A stretch of DNA of 64,000 bases from Desulfosporosinus sp. (lineage in GTDB: Bacteria > Bacillota > Desulfitobacteriia > Desulfitobacteriales > Desulfitobacteriaceae), in contig JAIMKP010000005.1 in assembly GCA_020692355.1 (NCBI GenBank), positions 1 through 64,000 of the forward strand. The letters are read 5' to 3'. This document shows positions 18,311 through 26,061 of this stretch, piece by piece (position 1 is the stretch's first letter; the number at the start of each line of letters is the position of its first letter). The notes beneath the pieces were generated by a model. It was not told the origin of the DNA. It did no database searches and was given only the letters and a program-made list of their open reading frames with translations. Both the position numbers and the translations under genes were made by a program.

Positions 18311-19014
18311 TGCTTGTACTTGAAGATGTGCATGTTTATTATGGCGCAATCCATGCGCTCAAAGGGATCTCCTTCCAGGTAAACCAAGGGGAAATTGTGA
18401 CACTCATTGGTTCCAATGGTGCCGGGAAAAGCACTTCTTTAAAAACAATTTCGGGTTTACTCCGTCCCAAACAAGGAAAACTAACCTTCAATAGCGAAGA
18501 CTTAAGCAGTATTCCACCTCAAAACGTTGTCGCCAAAGGGATATCCCAAGTTCCTGAAGGCCGGCGGGTATTTGCCAATATGACGGTTATGGAGAACTTG
18601 GATATGGGTGCCTTCTTGCGCAAGGACAAGAGCGGTATCAAAAAAGATGTCGAGCGGGTATTCGAACTTTTTCCACGCTTAAAGGAGCGTAAAAGTCAAG
18701 TGGCCGGGACACTTTCCGGTGGTGAACAACAAATGCTAGCCATGGGAAGGGCATTAATGTCTAAACCACAACTCATGCTTTTAGATGAGCCTTCTATGGG
18801 CCTTGCCCCAATACTCGTTAAGCAAATCTTTGATATTATTAAAGAAATTAATGCGCAAGGCACGACCATTCTACTCGTTGAGCAAAATGCGCATATGGCG
18901 TTGTCCGTTGCCAACCGCGCTTACGTTTTAGAAACTGGCAAAATTGTTCTGAGCGGTGAGGCCAGAGAACTAGCTGCCAGCGAAGAGGTTCGTAAGGCGT
19001 ATTTAGGAGGCTAG
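18310..19014 (+). CDS. branched-chain amino acid ABC ATPase LivF
   Basis: The 234-residue partner ATPase of LivG has Walker A GSNGAGKST, the LivF hallmark VPEGRRVFANMTVMENL, signature LSGGEQQMLAMGRALM and Walker B LMLLDEPSMGLAP. The preceding GGGAGAGGAGG sits in the livG end. It closes the five-gene transporter; no clear terminator hairpin follows before the CBS-domain gene. Confidence 0.93.
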   Translation: MLVLEDVHVYYGAIHALKGISFQVNQGEIVTLIGSNGAGKSTSLKTISGLLRPKQGKLTFNSEDLSSIPPQNVVAKGISQVPEGRRVFANMTVMENLDMGAFLRKDKSGIKKDVERVFELFPRLKERKSQVAGTLSGGEQQMLAMGRALMSKPQLMLLDEPSMGLAPILVKQIFDIIKEINAQGTTILLVEQNAHMALSVANRAYVLETGKIVLSGEARELAASEEVRKAYLGG

Positions 19015-19166
19015 TGAACAGTCCATTCTCCAGGGTATGCATAATGTAGAACATCCATAACCATCTTGCTAAATTCCTGAATAAATTTTCCGCTGCCCGG
19101 GTCAAAAGTGTTAAATCTGTGGCAGCGGGCTATAATGATAAAGAGGCAAGAAAGGGGCTGGTTTAC

Positions 19167-19790
19167 ATGTATGTAAAGAATTTCATGTCTACCCCGGTTG
19201 TATCAGTCAGTCCGAATGATACGATTGCAGACACGTTGGCACTGATGCGGGAGAAACAAATCAATCGGATGCCAGTCGTCGACAAGGGAAAGGTTGTCGG
19301 ATTGGTTACGGATGGTGATCTGAGAGAGATTTCCCCTTCTCCGGCCACAACTCTAAGTATTTTCGAGTTAAATTATTTGGTAGCCAAGACTGCAATCCGC
19401 GAGGTAGCCGTTAAACACGTTATTTCGTGCACTCCTAACACAAAAATTGAAGATGCGGCCCTTTTAATGAGGGAACACAAAATCGGCGGGCTGCCCGTAG
19501 TGGAAGATGGTCAGCTTGTCGGCATAATCACGCAGACCGATATTTTTGATGCGTTTCTCGATACTCTGGGTTTCCGTAGCCCTGGCCAGCGGGTTGTTGT
19601 GGAAACGAAGGATGAAGTAGGAGTTATCTCCGATATGTCCGCTATAATCAAGGGTTACAATGTCAATATCGCCAGTTTGGCCCTTTTTCATCGGTCCAAT
19701 ACCATGGTTCAAATTTTAGCGCGCTTGAATGGGGAACAGGCTACGGAAGCGATCAATGCGCTGAAGGCTAAGGGGTATCAAATCGAATAG
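19167..19790 (+). CDS. AcuB-like protein with paired CBS domains and a C-terminal ACT domain
   Basis: The 207-residue cytoplasmic protein has CBS 1 starting MYVKNFMSTPVVSVSPNDTI. CBS 2 is near residues 80-140 (VISCTPNTKIEDAALLM, GLPVVEDGQLVGIITQTD). The ACT-type domain from about 145 (DEVGVISDMSAIIKGYNVNI) points to adenine-nucleotide and amino-acid sensing. AcuB in Bacillus is linked to acetoin catabolism, but nothing here supports that role. The ATG at 19167 follows GAAAGGGG. A TATAAT at 19131 may belong to its promoter. A terminator follows at 19842. Confidence 0.82.
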   Translation: MYVKNFMSTPVVSVSPNDTIADTLALMREKQINRMPVVDKGKVVGLVTDGDLREISPSPATTLSIFELNYLVAKTAIREVAVKHVISCTPNTKIEDAALLMREHKIGGLPVVEDGQLVGIITQTDIFDAFLDTLGFRSPGQRVVVETKDEVGVISDMSAIIKGYNVNIASLALFHRSNTMVQILARLNGEQATEAINALKAKGYQIE

Positions 19791-19841
19791 TCGGCTGAGT
19801 TTTAAAGGCTGATGTCAGTAGGGGCTTTCGTCTGAGCGGAG

Positions 19842-19867
19842 AGGCTTAGGCGTAAGCCTTAGTTTTT
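19842..19867 (+). terminator. terminator after the CBS-ACT gene
   Basis: The perfect 7-bp stem AGGCTTA / TAAGCCT with loop GGCG is followed by TAGTTTTTC. Confidence 0.75.
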
Positions 19868-19878
19868 CTCGTACCAGT

Positions 19879-19962
19879 CAGAAAGTATATCTTTGTGGTG
19901 GCATAAGTGCAACCTCGGCTTCTGCTGTCGCCAAAGGCTCGGCACAAGCCGGGTTTTCTTTA
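19879..19962 (+). repeat. repeat family A, copy 2
   Basis: It begins CAGAAAGTATATC, contains GTGGCATAAGTGCAACC and ends AAGCCGGGTTTTCTTTA. The arms AACC(T)CGGCTT and AAGCCGGGTT pair, giving a terminator-like structure with a T-rich tail. It lies upstream of the DUF2889 gene, with an inverted copy downstream. Confidence 0.65.
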
Positions 19963-20022
19963 GCAAAATGTATAGGCTGAAGATAGCTTCTGGGGTTCGA
20001 TACGAATAAGGGGAGATGTAAG

Positions 20023-20469
20023 GTGTACCTGTTTAACCGTTCTATTACAGTCAATGTTCAGACCGATGATTACAAGACGGCGCTAGTCAGTGGGGTGTTT
20101 CTCGATAGCCATCATGAGTGGTGTTTAAATCTTAGCGTGGATCTAGAGACTTACGAAGTTACAATGGCTTATGGGGAGTTGCGCCGGGCCCCTCACCCAG
20201 ATTGCCTTAAAGTAGAGGAGCGGGTCAAGGAATTGGTTGGCTTGAAACTGGTTCATGGGGTGCGGAAAAAGATCGAGGCAGCGGTTGGCAAGGGAATGGG
20301 TTGTACACATTTAACCGACTTGACGTTAGAATGTGTCAAAGGGCTTGTCCAGGCTCGTTTCAATCTGATGGAACGGCAATTGCCAGCAGAGGAAATGACA
20401 AACTATGTAAAGGATTATCTGAAAGGTTCCTGCTATCATTTTCGTGAGGATTCGGAAATCTATGGCTGA
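20023..20469 (+). CDS. DUF2889 family protein
   Basis: This 148-residue soluble protein of unknown function shows the DUF2889 pattern. It has an N-terminal VNVQTDDYKTALVSGVFLDSHHEW region, acidic beta-rich middle (LETYEVTMAYGELRRAPH) and a conserved GMGCTHLTDLTLECVKGL near residue 90. It ends with YHFRED. The GTG at 20023 follows AAGGGGAGATG. The gene sits exactly between two inverted copies of repeat family A; its TGA stop abuts the downstream copy. Confidence 0.75.
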   Translation: MYLFNRSITVNVQTDDYKTALVSGVFLDSHHEWCLNLSVDLETYEVTMAYGELRRAPHPDCLKVEERVKELVGLKLVHGVRKKIEAAVGKGMGCTHLTDLTLECVKGLVQARFNLMERQLPAEEMTNYVKDYLKGSCYHFREDSEIYG

Positions 20470-20618
20470 TAAAGAAAACCCGGCTTGGGCTGCGATTGTC
20501 CCAGTGGGACAATCGGGCGAAGGCGGTCGCTTCACGCCATCCATGGCTTCAGCGACACTAGGCCATCCTTGGACGTCGGAAGCCGAGGTTGCACTTATGC
20601 CACCCGAAATTACTTTCT
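20470..20618 (-). repeat. repeat family A, copy 3 (inverted)
   Basis: Read on the minus strand it starts AGAAAGTAATTTC, shares GTGGCATAAGTGCAACC with copy 2 and ends AAGCCGGGTTTTCTTTA. In between it carries the palindrome CGATTGTCCC / GGGACAATCG, whose counterpart in copy 4 has compensating changes. Confidence 0.7.
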
Positions 20619-20640
20619 ACCGTGAATGGTAAAAGTGAAA

Positions 20641-20660
20641 GCCCACATGTAGAAGTGGGC
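20641..20660 (+). repeat. CCCAC-type hairpin, repeat family C
   Basis: GCCCACATGTAGAAGTGGGC is an imperfect hairpin like those ending the elements at 35161 and 55399. It resembles the terminal hairpin of IS200/IS605-type elements, but no transposase gene is attached. Confidence 0.5.
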
Positions 20661-20667
20661 ATCATAA

Positions 20668-20711
20668 ATCACAGCCCAGCGTTCTTTAAACGATCTAGGC
20701 TGCGATTTTTT
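20668..20711 (+). terminator. terminator downstream of the DUF2889 gene
   Basis: The arms ATCACAGCC and GGCTGCGAT (one mismatch) are followed by TTTTTT. It may also end the minus-strand small gene at 20730, although that direction lacks a T-run. Confidence 0.55.
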
Positions 20712-20729
20712 GGGTACTTTCTGGGAATA

Positions 20730-20855
20730 CTACTTTTTAGTATAAGCAATCAGTACTTTTTCGGTTAAAGAGTGTTTTTGATTCAGTTCTTGTTCCAATG
20801 ATTTGATGTGCTGCAGCTCATCTTGACTAAGGTTGGCAATGGGATATTTGTCCAC
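20730..20855 (-). CDS. 41-residue protein of unknown function
   Basis: On the minus strand a GTG at 20855 is preceded by AAAGGAGGATTTTCTA and opens a 41-residue frame. It begins VDKYPIANLSQDELQHIKSL, then EQELNQKHSLTEKVLIAYTKK. The product is charged and mostly helical, with no signal peptide or membrane segment. The ideal ribosome binding site and sensible composition support a real gene. I do not recognise the family. It is divergent from the DUF2600 gene, whose N terminus begins about 100 bases away. Confidence 0.65.
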   Translation of the reverse strand: MDKYPIANLSQDELQHIKSLEQELNQKHSLTEKVLIAYTKK

Positions 20856-20973
20856 TAGAAAATCCTCCTTTCTAAACATCTTAAAAGGTATTACTTCTAG
20901 CCTTGACGAAAGATTTCCAATTTATACCTGGAGAGGGGTTATTCTAAACTTGCCCGAGGAAAGGTGGTTGTCT

Positions 20974-22035
20974 GTGCTTTCTCAGATTCGTCAAACGTGG
21001 CTCATTATTCGTTTTATGCGGACGGTCTTTCCTGTGGTTAAGCAGGAACTCACGATCTGGCGGCAGCAGGCTCAGCAGATTCCCGATACCCTGCTCAAAG
21101 AACAAGCCTTGGCCAGCCTGCAGGCCAAGCGTTTCCACGCCCAAGGAGGAGCCATTTATGGATTGTATCCTGCTTTAAGTGAGACGGCGCAAACAGAAAT
21201 CCTGCGCTTTATTGTGGCCTATCAAACCATCAGCGATTATTTGGACAATCTCTGTGATCGAGCCGGGGTTGAGGATGCAAAAGCCTTTCGGCAGCTTCAT
21301 ATAGCGATGGATGAGGCATTTACCCTAGAAAAACCTTTGTCAGACTACTATCGTTTTTATCCTTTCACAGAGGATGGGGGATATCTTGTAAGCCTGGTGA
21401 AAGGCTGCCAGGAGGCTCTGGCTTCTCCGGCTCTTACGGGGGTTCTGCCAGTCCTTCGCCGTTATGCTGAACGCTATGCCAACCTGCAGACGTATAAACA
21501 TATCCGTAAGTCGGAGCGCAATGCCGCCATGCAACAATGGTTGCAACCCCTGATGGCTGAGTATCCTGGATTCAGGCCGTGGGAGCTGGCGGCAGCTTCT
21601 GGCTCTACTCTCGGAATCTTTTACTTTGCAGCTTTAGCCAAGGCAGAGCATCAGGGATCTTGGCTTTCGGAGGCTGAGGCGGCTTATTATCCATGGGTGA
21701 ATGCTTTCCACATCTTGCTAGACTATTTTATCGATCGGCTGGAAGATGTGGAAAACGGGGATCTCAACCTAGTTGCTGATTACGTTACGGATGTAGAAAT
21801 GGCCGAACGAATGACCTTTATCTATCGGACAGGACGAGAACAGATCGGCAAGCTCCCTTTCCCTAATTTCCACAGAGCAGTCTTAGATGGGCTCTTGGCG
21901 ATGTATCTGTCGGATCCGAAAGCACACGTGACTATTAATCAGAAGACGACTGAGGCACTTCTGGCTGCAGGAGGTTGGTATCCGCGTTTTTTGCTCCGGG
22001 TGATAACTATGCTACGTAGAAAGCAGGTTATTTGA
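20974..22035 (+). CDS. DUF2600 family (YtpB-like) tetraprenyl-beta-curcumene synthase
   Basis: YtpB of Bacillus cyclises a C35 prenyl diphosphate to tetraprenyl-beta-curcumene in sesquarterpene synthesis. This 353-residue protein matches throughout: TVFPVVKQELTIWRQQAQQI near residue 15, KRFHAQGGAIYGLYP, DYLDNLCDRAG and HILLDYFIDRLEDVENGD. The last two are Asp-rich segments likely to bind the metal-diphosphate. No DXDD class II motif is needed in this family. The start is uncertain: GTG 20974 (AAAGGTGG upstream), TTG 20968 or TTG 20950. A reading from 20833 would overlap the divergent small gene. selC follows. Confidence 0.8.
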   Translation: MLSQIRQTWLIIRFMRTVFPVVKQELTIWRQQAQQIPDTLLKEQALASLQAKRFHAQGGAIYGLYPALSETAQTEILRFIVAYQTISDYLDNLCDRAGVEDAKAFRQLHIAMDEAFTLEKPLSDYYRFYPFTEDGGYLVSLVKGCQEALASPALTGVLPVLRRYAERYANLQTYKHIRKSERNAAMQQWLQPLMAEYPGFRPWELAAASGSTLGIFYFAALAKAEHQGSWLSEAEAAYYPWVNAFHILLDYFIDRLEDVENGDLNLVADYVTDVEMAERMTFIYRTGREQIGKLPFPNFHRAVLDGLLAMYLSDPKAHVTINQKTTEALLAAGGWYPRFLLRVITMLRRKQVI

Positions 22036-22084
22036 TCAAAACTTTTCATCGCGAATGGTTTATGTTAAACTGTAAGAGTCAGCT

Positions 22085-22182
22085 GGGGATGGATGGTGGC
22101 TGGTGCTGCCCCCGGACTTCAAATCCGCGTGTCGGGACGCAGAACGTTCCGAGGTGTGTTCGATTCGCACGCATCCCCGCCA
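22085..22182 (+). tRNA. selC: tRNA-Sec (UCA anticodon)
   Basis: The 98-base gene has a long acceptor arm (GGGGATG pairing CATCCCC) and an anticodon loop CTTCAAA giving UCA. It has a long variable arm, a T arm GTGTG / CGCAC around TTCGATT, and an encoded GCCA end. The length and UCA anticodon identify tRNA-Sec, the partner of SelB at 9076. A candidate -10 TAAACT lies at 22067. Confidence 0.93.
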
Positions 22183-22218
22183 AAGGCTTTCGTCATTCAA
22201 AGTAGTCAATATGAATTT

Positions 22219-22242
22219 AAAGCGGCCTAAGGCTGCTTTTTT
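22219..22242 (+). terminator. terminator after selC
   Basis: The stem AAAGCGGCC / GGCTGCTTT with a TAA loop is followed by TTT. Confidence 0.8.
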
Positions 22243-22334
22243 CTGCCCTTTTTGCGCTTTCTTTGTTTGAAAATAAGCTTGGGGGCAGGATTTTCAGGTG
22301 TTGAAAACGAATCATTTATGAAAGGAGGGAGCCC

Positions 22335-23075
22335 ATGAACATTGTTGACGTGTTGATTCTTGGACTCATATTGCTTGGAGCGTTGCAAGGGTATCGCCGT
22401 GGGCTCTTGAGCGGACTGGTTAATTTTATTGGGTCGCTTGGTGGTTTTGTCTTGGCGGCCCATAATTATGAAGCGGTGCTTAAGGCACTGGAGAAAAGGT
22501 TTCCGCTCCAGGTTTGGGTTGAACCCTTTGTATACAAAGTCGTCTGGGCTCAGATACAGACCCAGGCACAGGTGCTCAATGGGAGTATCCTGGAGCAGAT
22601 CCTCAGCCTGTTTCCCTTGGAACTCCGTTCCTTTGTGACGAATGGCAAGGGGGCATTACAATCGGTCACCCAGGGGGTTTTGGAAGAAGCAGCACACCGA
22701 ATGGCGGTCTCGTTGGCGGAAAACCTATTAAGGCTGTTTGCTTTTGCCCTGGTCTTTTATGGGGTTTACCTTCTCGTACATCTGGCAGTCGGAATTTTCC
22801 TGCGGCCCTTGGGCGCGTACAGCGGCACACTCAATCATGGAGGTGGCTTGGTTTTTGGGGGACTTTCCGTACTTGTGGCCTTGGCTGTTTTGATTGGAAT
22901 TTTTTCACCGGTACTCGCATTCGGAATCAGTCCTAAGCTTGTTTTGATTCAGGAGAGCTGGTTTTATCCGCAGTTCCTTCAACTGTTCAAGCTGCTGGAT
23001 CAGGTTTTGGCGGCTCAAGTTGTGCCGAGACTTTTGGACCCTTTGCAGCTAAAGAATATTTTCCCGGCAAAGTGA
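22335..23075 (+). CDS. CvpA family membrane protein
   Basis: This 246-residue protein has four or more hydrophobic segments. The CvpA signature at its N terminus is MNIVDVLILGLILLGALQGY then RRGLLSGLVNFIGSLGGFVLA. Family members are linked to envelope stress and, in enterics, colicin V production. The role here is unknown. AAAGGAGGGAGCCC gives an ideal ribosome binding site. The C-terminal part is family-variable. Confidence 0.85.
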   Translation: MNIVDVLILGLILLGALQGYRRGLLSGLVNFIGSLGGFVLAAHNYEAVLKALEKRFPLQVWVEPFVYKVVWAQIQTQAQVLNGSILEQILSLFPLELRSFVTNGKGALQSVTQGVLEEAAHRMAVSLAENLLRLFAFALVFYGVYLLVHLAVGIFLRPLGAYSGTLNHGGGLVFGGLSVLVALAVLIGIFSPVLAFGISPKLVLIQESWFYPQFLQLFKLLDQVLAAQVVPRLLDPLQLKNIFPAK

Positions 23076-23079
23076 CGTC

Positions 23080-23118
23080 AAGTGAACGCTTACGGGTAGA
23101 AGTGGGCCTTTTGAACGA
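23080..23118 (+). repeat. degraded copy of repeat family C
   Basis: CAAGTGAACGCTTACGGGTAG and the AAGTGGGCC that follows align with the minus-strand copy at 60307-60340 (CAAGTGAACGCCCACTTC, then GAAGTGGGCG). The stem is broken by substitutions. Confidence 0.4.
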
Positions 23119-23139
23119 GGATAAGCGGGAGGGAATGCT

Positions 23140-23343
23140 TTGGTTGAGCTAAACCTTGGGGACACTGTTCGTTTACGCAAGCCCCATCCGTGCGGGAGTA
23201 CGGATTGGAAAATTATGCGAACCGGAATGGATTTTCGGATTCAATGTTTGGGTTGCGGGCATCAAGCATGGATTGCGCGCGTTAAATTAGAACGACAGCT
23301 TAAAACTGTTTTAAGCTGTGCTGAAAAAAGCCCGGAAAGGTAA
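23140..23343 (+). CDS. DUF951 family protein
   Basis: This 67-residue protein has the family pattern: VELNLGDTVRLRKPHPCGST, then WKIMRTGMDFRIQCLGCGH. The Cys of HPCGS and the CLGC pair may bind metal or contact nucleic acid. The function is unknown, though the gene often lies next to ychF in Firmicutes, as here. The start is TTG at 23140 after GGGAGGGAA. Confidence 0.85.
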   Translation: MVELNLGDTVRLRKPHPCGSTDWKIMRTGMDFRIQCLGCGHQAWIARVKLERQLKTVLSCAEKSPER

Positions 23344-23387
23344 CCGATGGTCTCGAACGACCTTTTAATAACACGAGGAGGAACACC

Positions 23388-24488
23388 ATGACCTTACATG
23401 TAGGAATTGTCGGATTGCCAAATGTTGGCAAATCGACCTTGTTTAATGCCATCACGCAAGCTGGAGCAGAGGCGGCTAACTACCCATTCTGTACGATTGA
23501 ACCCAATGTAGGGATTGTTCAAGTTCCTGATGAGCGTCTGCAGGTGCTGGCAACGATGGTTCACCCTGATCGGATCGTGCCAGCGACGGTTGAATTTGTC
23601 GACATTGCCGGACTTGTGAAAGGCGCGAGCCAAGGGGAGGGGCTAGGCAATAAGTTTCTCTCCCATATTCGCGAGGTGGATGCGATCGTGCACGTCGTGC
23701 GTTGTTTTGAAGACAGTAACGTTGTCCATGTGGAGGGCAGCGTCAATCCCCAGCGGGACATCGAAATCATCGATCTGGAATTGATCCTTTCTGACCTGGA
23801 GAGTGTAGAGAAACGCAAGGAACGCGCAGCCAAACTTTTGAAGGCGGGTGACAAGAAGGCCCTCATCGAAGTCAACTTACTGAACCGTCTGCAAGCGGTT
23901 TTCGAACAAGGACGGGGTGCCCGAACTTTGTCCTTCGATCAGGATGAGAAGGAAATTCTCAAGAGCTTTCCGCTTTTGACAAATAAACCGATTCTCTATG
24001 CGGCTAATATCAGTGAAGCGGAAGTCGCCGACGCTGCAGACAATCTATTCGTTCAGAAGGTGCGCGCAATTGCTGCGGCTGAGAGTGCCGAAGTGGTGGT
24101 GATCTGTGCCAAGATTGAAGCTGAGATCGCTGAGTTGCCACAGGAAGAGAAGGGGTTGTTTCTTGCCGATCTTGGTCTCCAGGAATCGGGTTTGGATCGT
24201 TTGATTCGGGCTGCGTTTCATCTCTTAGGGCTTATGACCTTCTTTACTGCGGGACCGATGGAAGTCAAGGCTTGGACGATTTATCGGGGAACGAAGGCTC
24301 CCCAGGCGGCCGGGACCATCCATAGCGATTTCGAGCGGGGCTTCATCCGGGCGGAGATCGTGTCCTACCCTGATTTTACGGAGAATGGAGGGCTCGCGGG
24401 GGCACGGGACAAGGGCCTTGTCCGGCTGGAAGGAAAAGAGTATGTCATGCAAGATGGGGATATCGTGCATTTCCGTTTTAATGTTTGA
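23388..24488 (+). CDS. ychF: redox-regulated ATPase YchF
   Basis: This 366-residue Obg-like P-loop protein prefers ATP to GTP and associates with ribosomes. It has G1 GLPNVGKST near residue 8, switch VEFVDIAGLVKGASQGEGLG near 65, and NISE in place of the usual NKxD, which explains the ATP preference. A helical insertion and the C-terminal TGS domain (YRGTKAPQAAGTIHSDFERG) complete the family layout. CGAGGAGGAA precedes the ATG. Confidence 0.95.
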   Translation: MTLHVGIVGLPNVGKSTLFNAITQAGAEAANYPFCTIEPNVGIVQVPDERLQVLATMVHPDRIVPATVEFVDIAGLVKGASQGEGLGNKFLSHIREVDAIVHVVRCFEDSNVVHVEGSVNPQRDIEIIDLELILSDLESVEKRKERAAKLLKAGDKKALIEVNLLNRLQAVFEQGRGARTLSFDQDEKEILKSFPLLTNKPILYAANISEAEVADAADNLFVQKVRAIAAAESAEVVVICAKIEAEIAELPQEEKGLFLADLGLQESGLDRLIRAAFHLLGLMTFFTAGPMEVKAWTIYRGTKAPQAAGTIHSDFERGFIRAEIVSYPDFTENGGLAGARDKGLVRLEGKEYVMQDGDIVHFRFNV

Positions 24489-24496
24489 AACATTGC

Positions 24497-24525
24497 TTGA
24501 TTTTCGAGTCAAGAAATGGTATAAT
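24497..24525 (+). promoter_or_regulatory. promoter of the rpsF-ssb-rpsR operon
   Basis: TTGATT at 24497 and a perfect TATAAT at 24520 are separated by 17 bases. The predicted start is near 24532, giving a leader of about 60 bases. Confidence 0.8.
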
Positions 24526-24539
24526 TTCTGCCTGTAAGT

Positions 24540-24592
24540 TAACATCCCTGCTCCGTGAAATACGGGGCCAATAGTCCGGGGGGAGGTGCAGT
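24540..24592 (+). promoter_or_regulatory. candidate S6:S18-binding leader of rpsF
   Basis: The leader contains a 7-bp hairpin GCTCCGT / ACGGGGC (24550-24568), then TCCGGGGGGAGG next to the start. Firmicute rpsF leaders carry an S6:S18 autoregulatory RNA with CCG elements. The match here is by position and rough shape only. Confidence 0.4.
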
Positions 24593-24880
24593 ATGAAAGC
24601 GTACGAAAATCTTTATATCATCCGGCCTGATCTGGATGATGAAGCGGTTGCTGTGACTGTGGACAAGTTCACCAACGTGCTCGCCAACAATGGCGGGGCC
24701 GATGTGATGGTGGACAAGTGGGGCAAACGCCGCTTGGCTTATGAGATCAAAGATTATCGGGAAGGTTTTTACGTCCTGATGAGCTTTGAAGGAGAGGCCC
24801 GTACCGCCGAGGAATTGGAGCGGACGATGAAAATCTCCGACGATATTCTTCGCTATCTGACGACGAAGAAGGAAGACTAG
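24593..24880 (+). CDS. rpsF: 30S ribosomal protein S6
   Basis: S6 pairs with S18 on the platform of the 30S subunit. The 95-residue protein starts MKAYENLYIIRPDLDDEAVA, has GKRRLAYEIKDYREGFYVLM and ends in an acidic or charged tail. GGGGGGAGGTG precedes the ATG. It heads the conserved rpsF-ssb-rpsR operon. Confidence 0.97.
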   Translation: MKAYENLYIIRPDLDDEAVAVTVDKFTNVLANNGGADVMVDKWGKRRLAYEIKDYREGFYVLMSFEGEARTAEELERTMKISDDILRYLTTKKED

Positions 24881-24892
24881 GAGGGGTTTCAG

Positions 24893-25309
24893 GTGTTGAA
24901 CCGTGTCGTTTTGATTGGCCGTTTAACCAAAGACCCCGAATTGCGCTACACTCAAAGCGGAGTGGCTGTGGCAACCTTTACATTGGCTGTAGATCGGAAG
25001 TTCAAGAACGCCCAGGGAGAGAGGGAGACTGACTTTATCCCCTGTGTGGCCTACCGCCAGCTGGCTGAACTCTGTTCCAACTACCTATCAAAAGGGAAAT
25101 TAGCTGCAGTTGAAGGCCGTATTCAGGTCAGTTCCTTTACTGGCAAGGACGGTCAGAGGCGTTGGTCGACGGAAGTCATCGCTGAGGATGTCCGTTTTTT
25201 AAGCCCGAAAGACAGTGCTGCGACTGGAGCGTCCGGTAGCGGGGAATCCTACAGCGGTGCGGGTTCTTTTGGCCATGAAGTGAGTTTGGATGACGACATT
25301 CCATTCTAA
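24893..25309 (+). CDS. ssb: single-stranded DNA-binding protein
   Basis: The 138-residue SSB has the OB fold ([39 protein letters not shown]) at residues 1-105. A Gly/Ser-rich linker follows, ending in the acidic tip DDDIPF that recruits partner proteins. GTG at 24893 follows GGAGGGG. A near-duplicate of the last coding bases (GATGAC, then CATTCTAA) is repeated just after the stop. Confidence 0.96.
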   Translation: MLNRVVLIGRLTKDPELRYTQSGVAVATFTLAVDRKFKNAQGERETDFIPCVAYRQLAELCSNYLSKGKLAAVEGRIQVSSFTGKDGQRRWSTEVIAEDVRFLSPKDSAATGASGSGESYSGAGSFGHEVSLDDDIPF

Positions 25310-25347
25310 GATGACATCCCATTCTAATTAGGAAGGGGAGAAATGAC

Positions 25348-25578
25348 ATGAAGCGTGAACGTGGACGCCGCCCGAAGAAACGGGTGTGCAGCTTCTGTGT
25401 GGATAAAGTCGAAGCGATAGACTACAAAGAAACACATAAATTGCGCAAGTATATTACCGAGCGGGGCAAAATCTTGCCGCGCCGGATTTCCGGAAACTGT
25501 GCCAAGCACCAACGCCAGGTGACATTGGCCATCAAAAGAGCCCGCAGCATTGCCTTGCTGCCATATGCGGTTGACTAA
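25348..25578 (+). CDS. rpsR: 30S ribosomal protein S18
   Basis: The 76-residue S18 has [22 protein letters not shown] and the ending [20 protein letters not shown]. It keeps a CxxC pair and a third Cys (GNCAKH), the zinc-binding C+ type of S18. GGAAGGGGAG precedes the ATG. Confidence 0.97.
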   Translation: MKRERGRRPKKRVCSFCVDKVEAIDYKETHKLRKYITERGKILPRRISGNCAKHQRQVTLAIKRARSIALLPYAVD

Positions 25579-25583
25579 GGCCT

Positions 25584-25609
25584 AAAGGGGAGCGAGGTGC
25601 TCTCCTTTT
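25584..25609 (+). terminator. terminator after rpsR
   Basis: The 10-bp stem AAAGGGGAGC / GCTCTCCTTT (one G-T pair) with loop GAGGT runs into TTTTG. Confidence 0.8.
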
Positions 25610-25734
25610 GCTTTATCAGCAGTGCAGGAGTTTTAGCCCCTATAGCGAATCTAATCATGTGGCTAGTTTTGACCGCAGGTTGGAAATGCTGCCGGGATCA
25701 GCCCAGAACCCGGTTTTAAGGAGGCCTGGAATCA

Positions 25735-26046
25735 GTGGAACCGATCGAAGTAGATGTTGTCAGAGGGATGAAAGCGATTGAAGCGCTTAAGGTGGATCTT
25801 CTAAAAGCGCAGTGGCAATTGCAAAACGGGGCATTATCAGGGTCAGATGCTGAAATGTTGGAGGCTTTGGCAGATTTAGTCGGCTTGAGTTACTTAATGA
25901 CCAGGCGTTTAGGATTTGATTTTGCCCGTCTCGATCGCATGCTCTTGCAGCGCCTTGAGAGTTGGCGCACAGATGATAAAGTCGATTTGGAGAACCATTG
26001 GGGGGATCTGAGCCTTCTGCTTAGTTATCTCGCCCCTGATGAATAG
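25735..26046 (+). CDS. MazG-like family protein
   Basis: This 103-residue all-helical protein, MEPIEVDVVRGMKAIEALKV onward, resembles MazG-like proteins found between rpsR and yybS in many Clostridia. The catalytic EExxE-type motif of true MazG pyrophosphohydrolases is not evident, so enzymatic activity is doubtful. GTG at 25735 follows TAAGGAGG. Confidence 0.65.
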   Translation: MEPIEVDVVRGMKAIEALKVDLLKAQWQLQNGALSGSDAEMLEALADLVGLSYLMTRRLGFDFARLDRMLLQRLESWRTDDKVDLENHWGDLSLLLSYLAPDE

Positions 26047-26061
26047 ATTGGAGCGCAGAGG

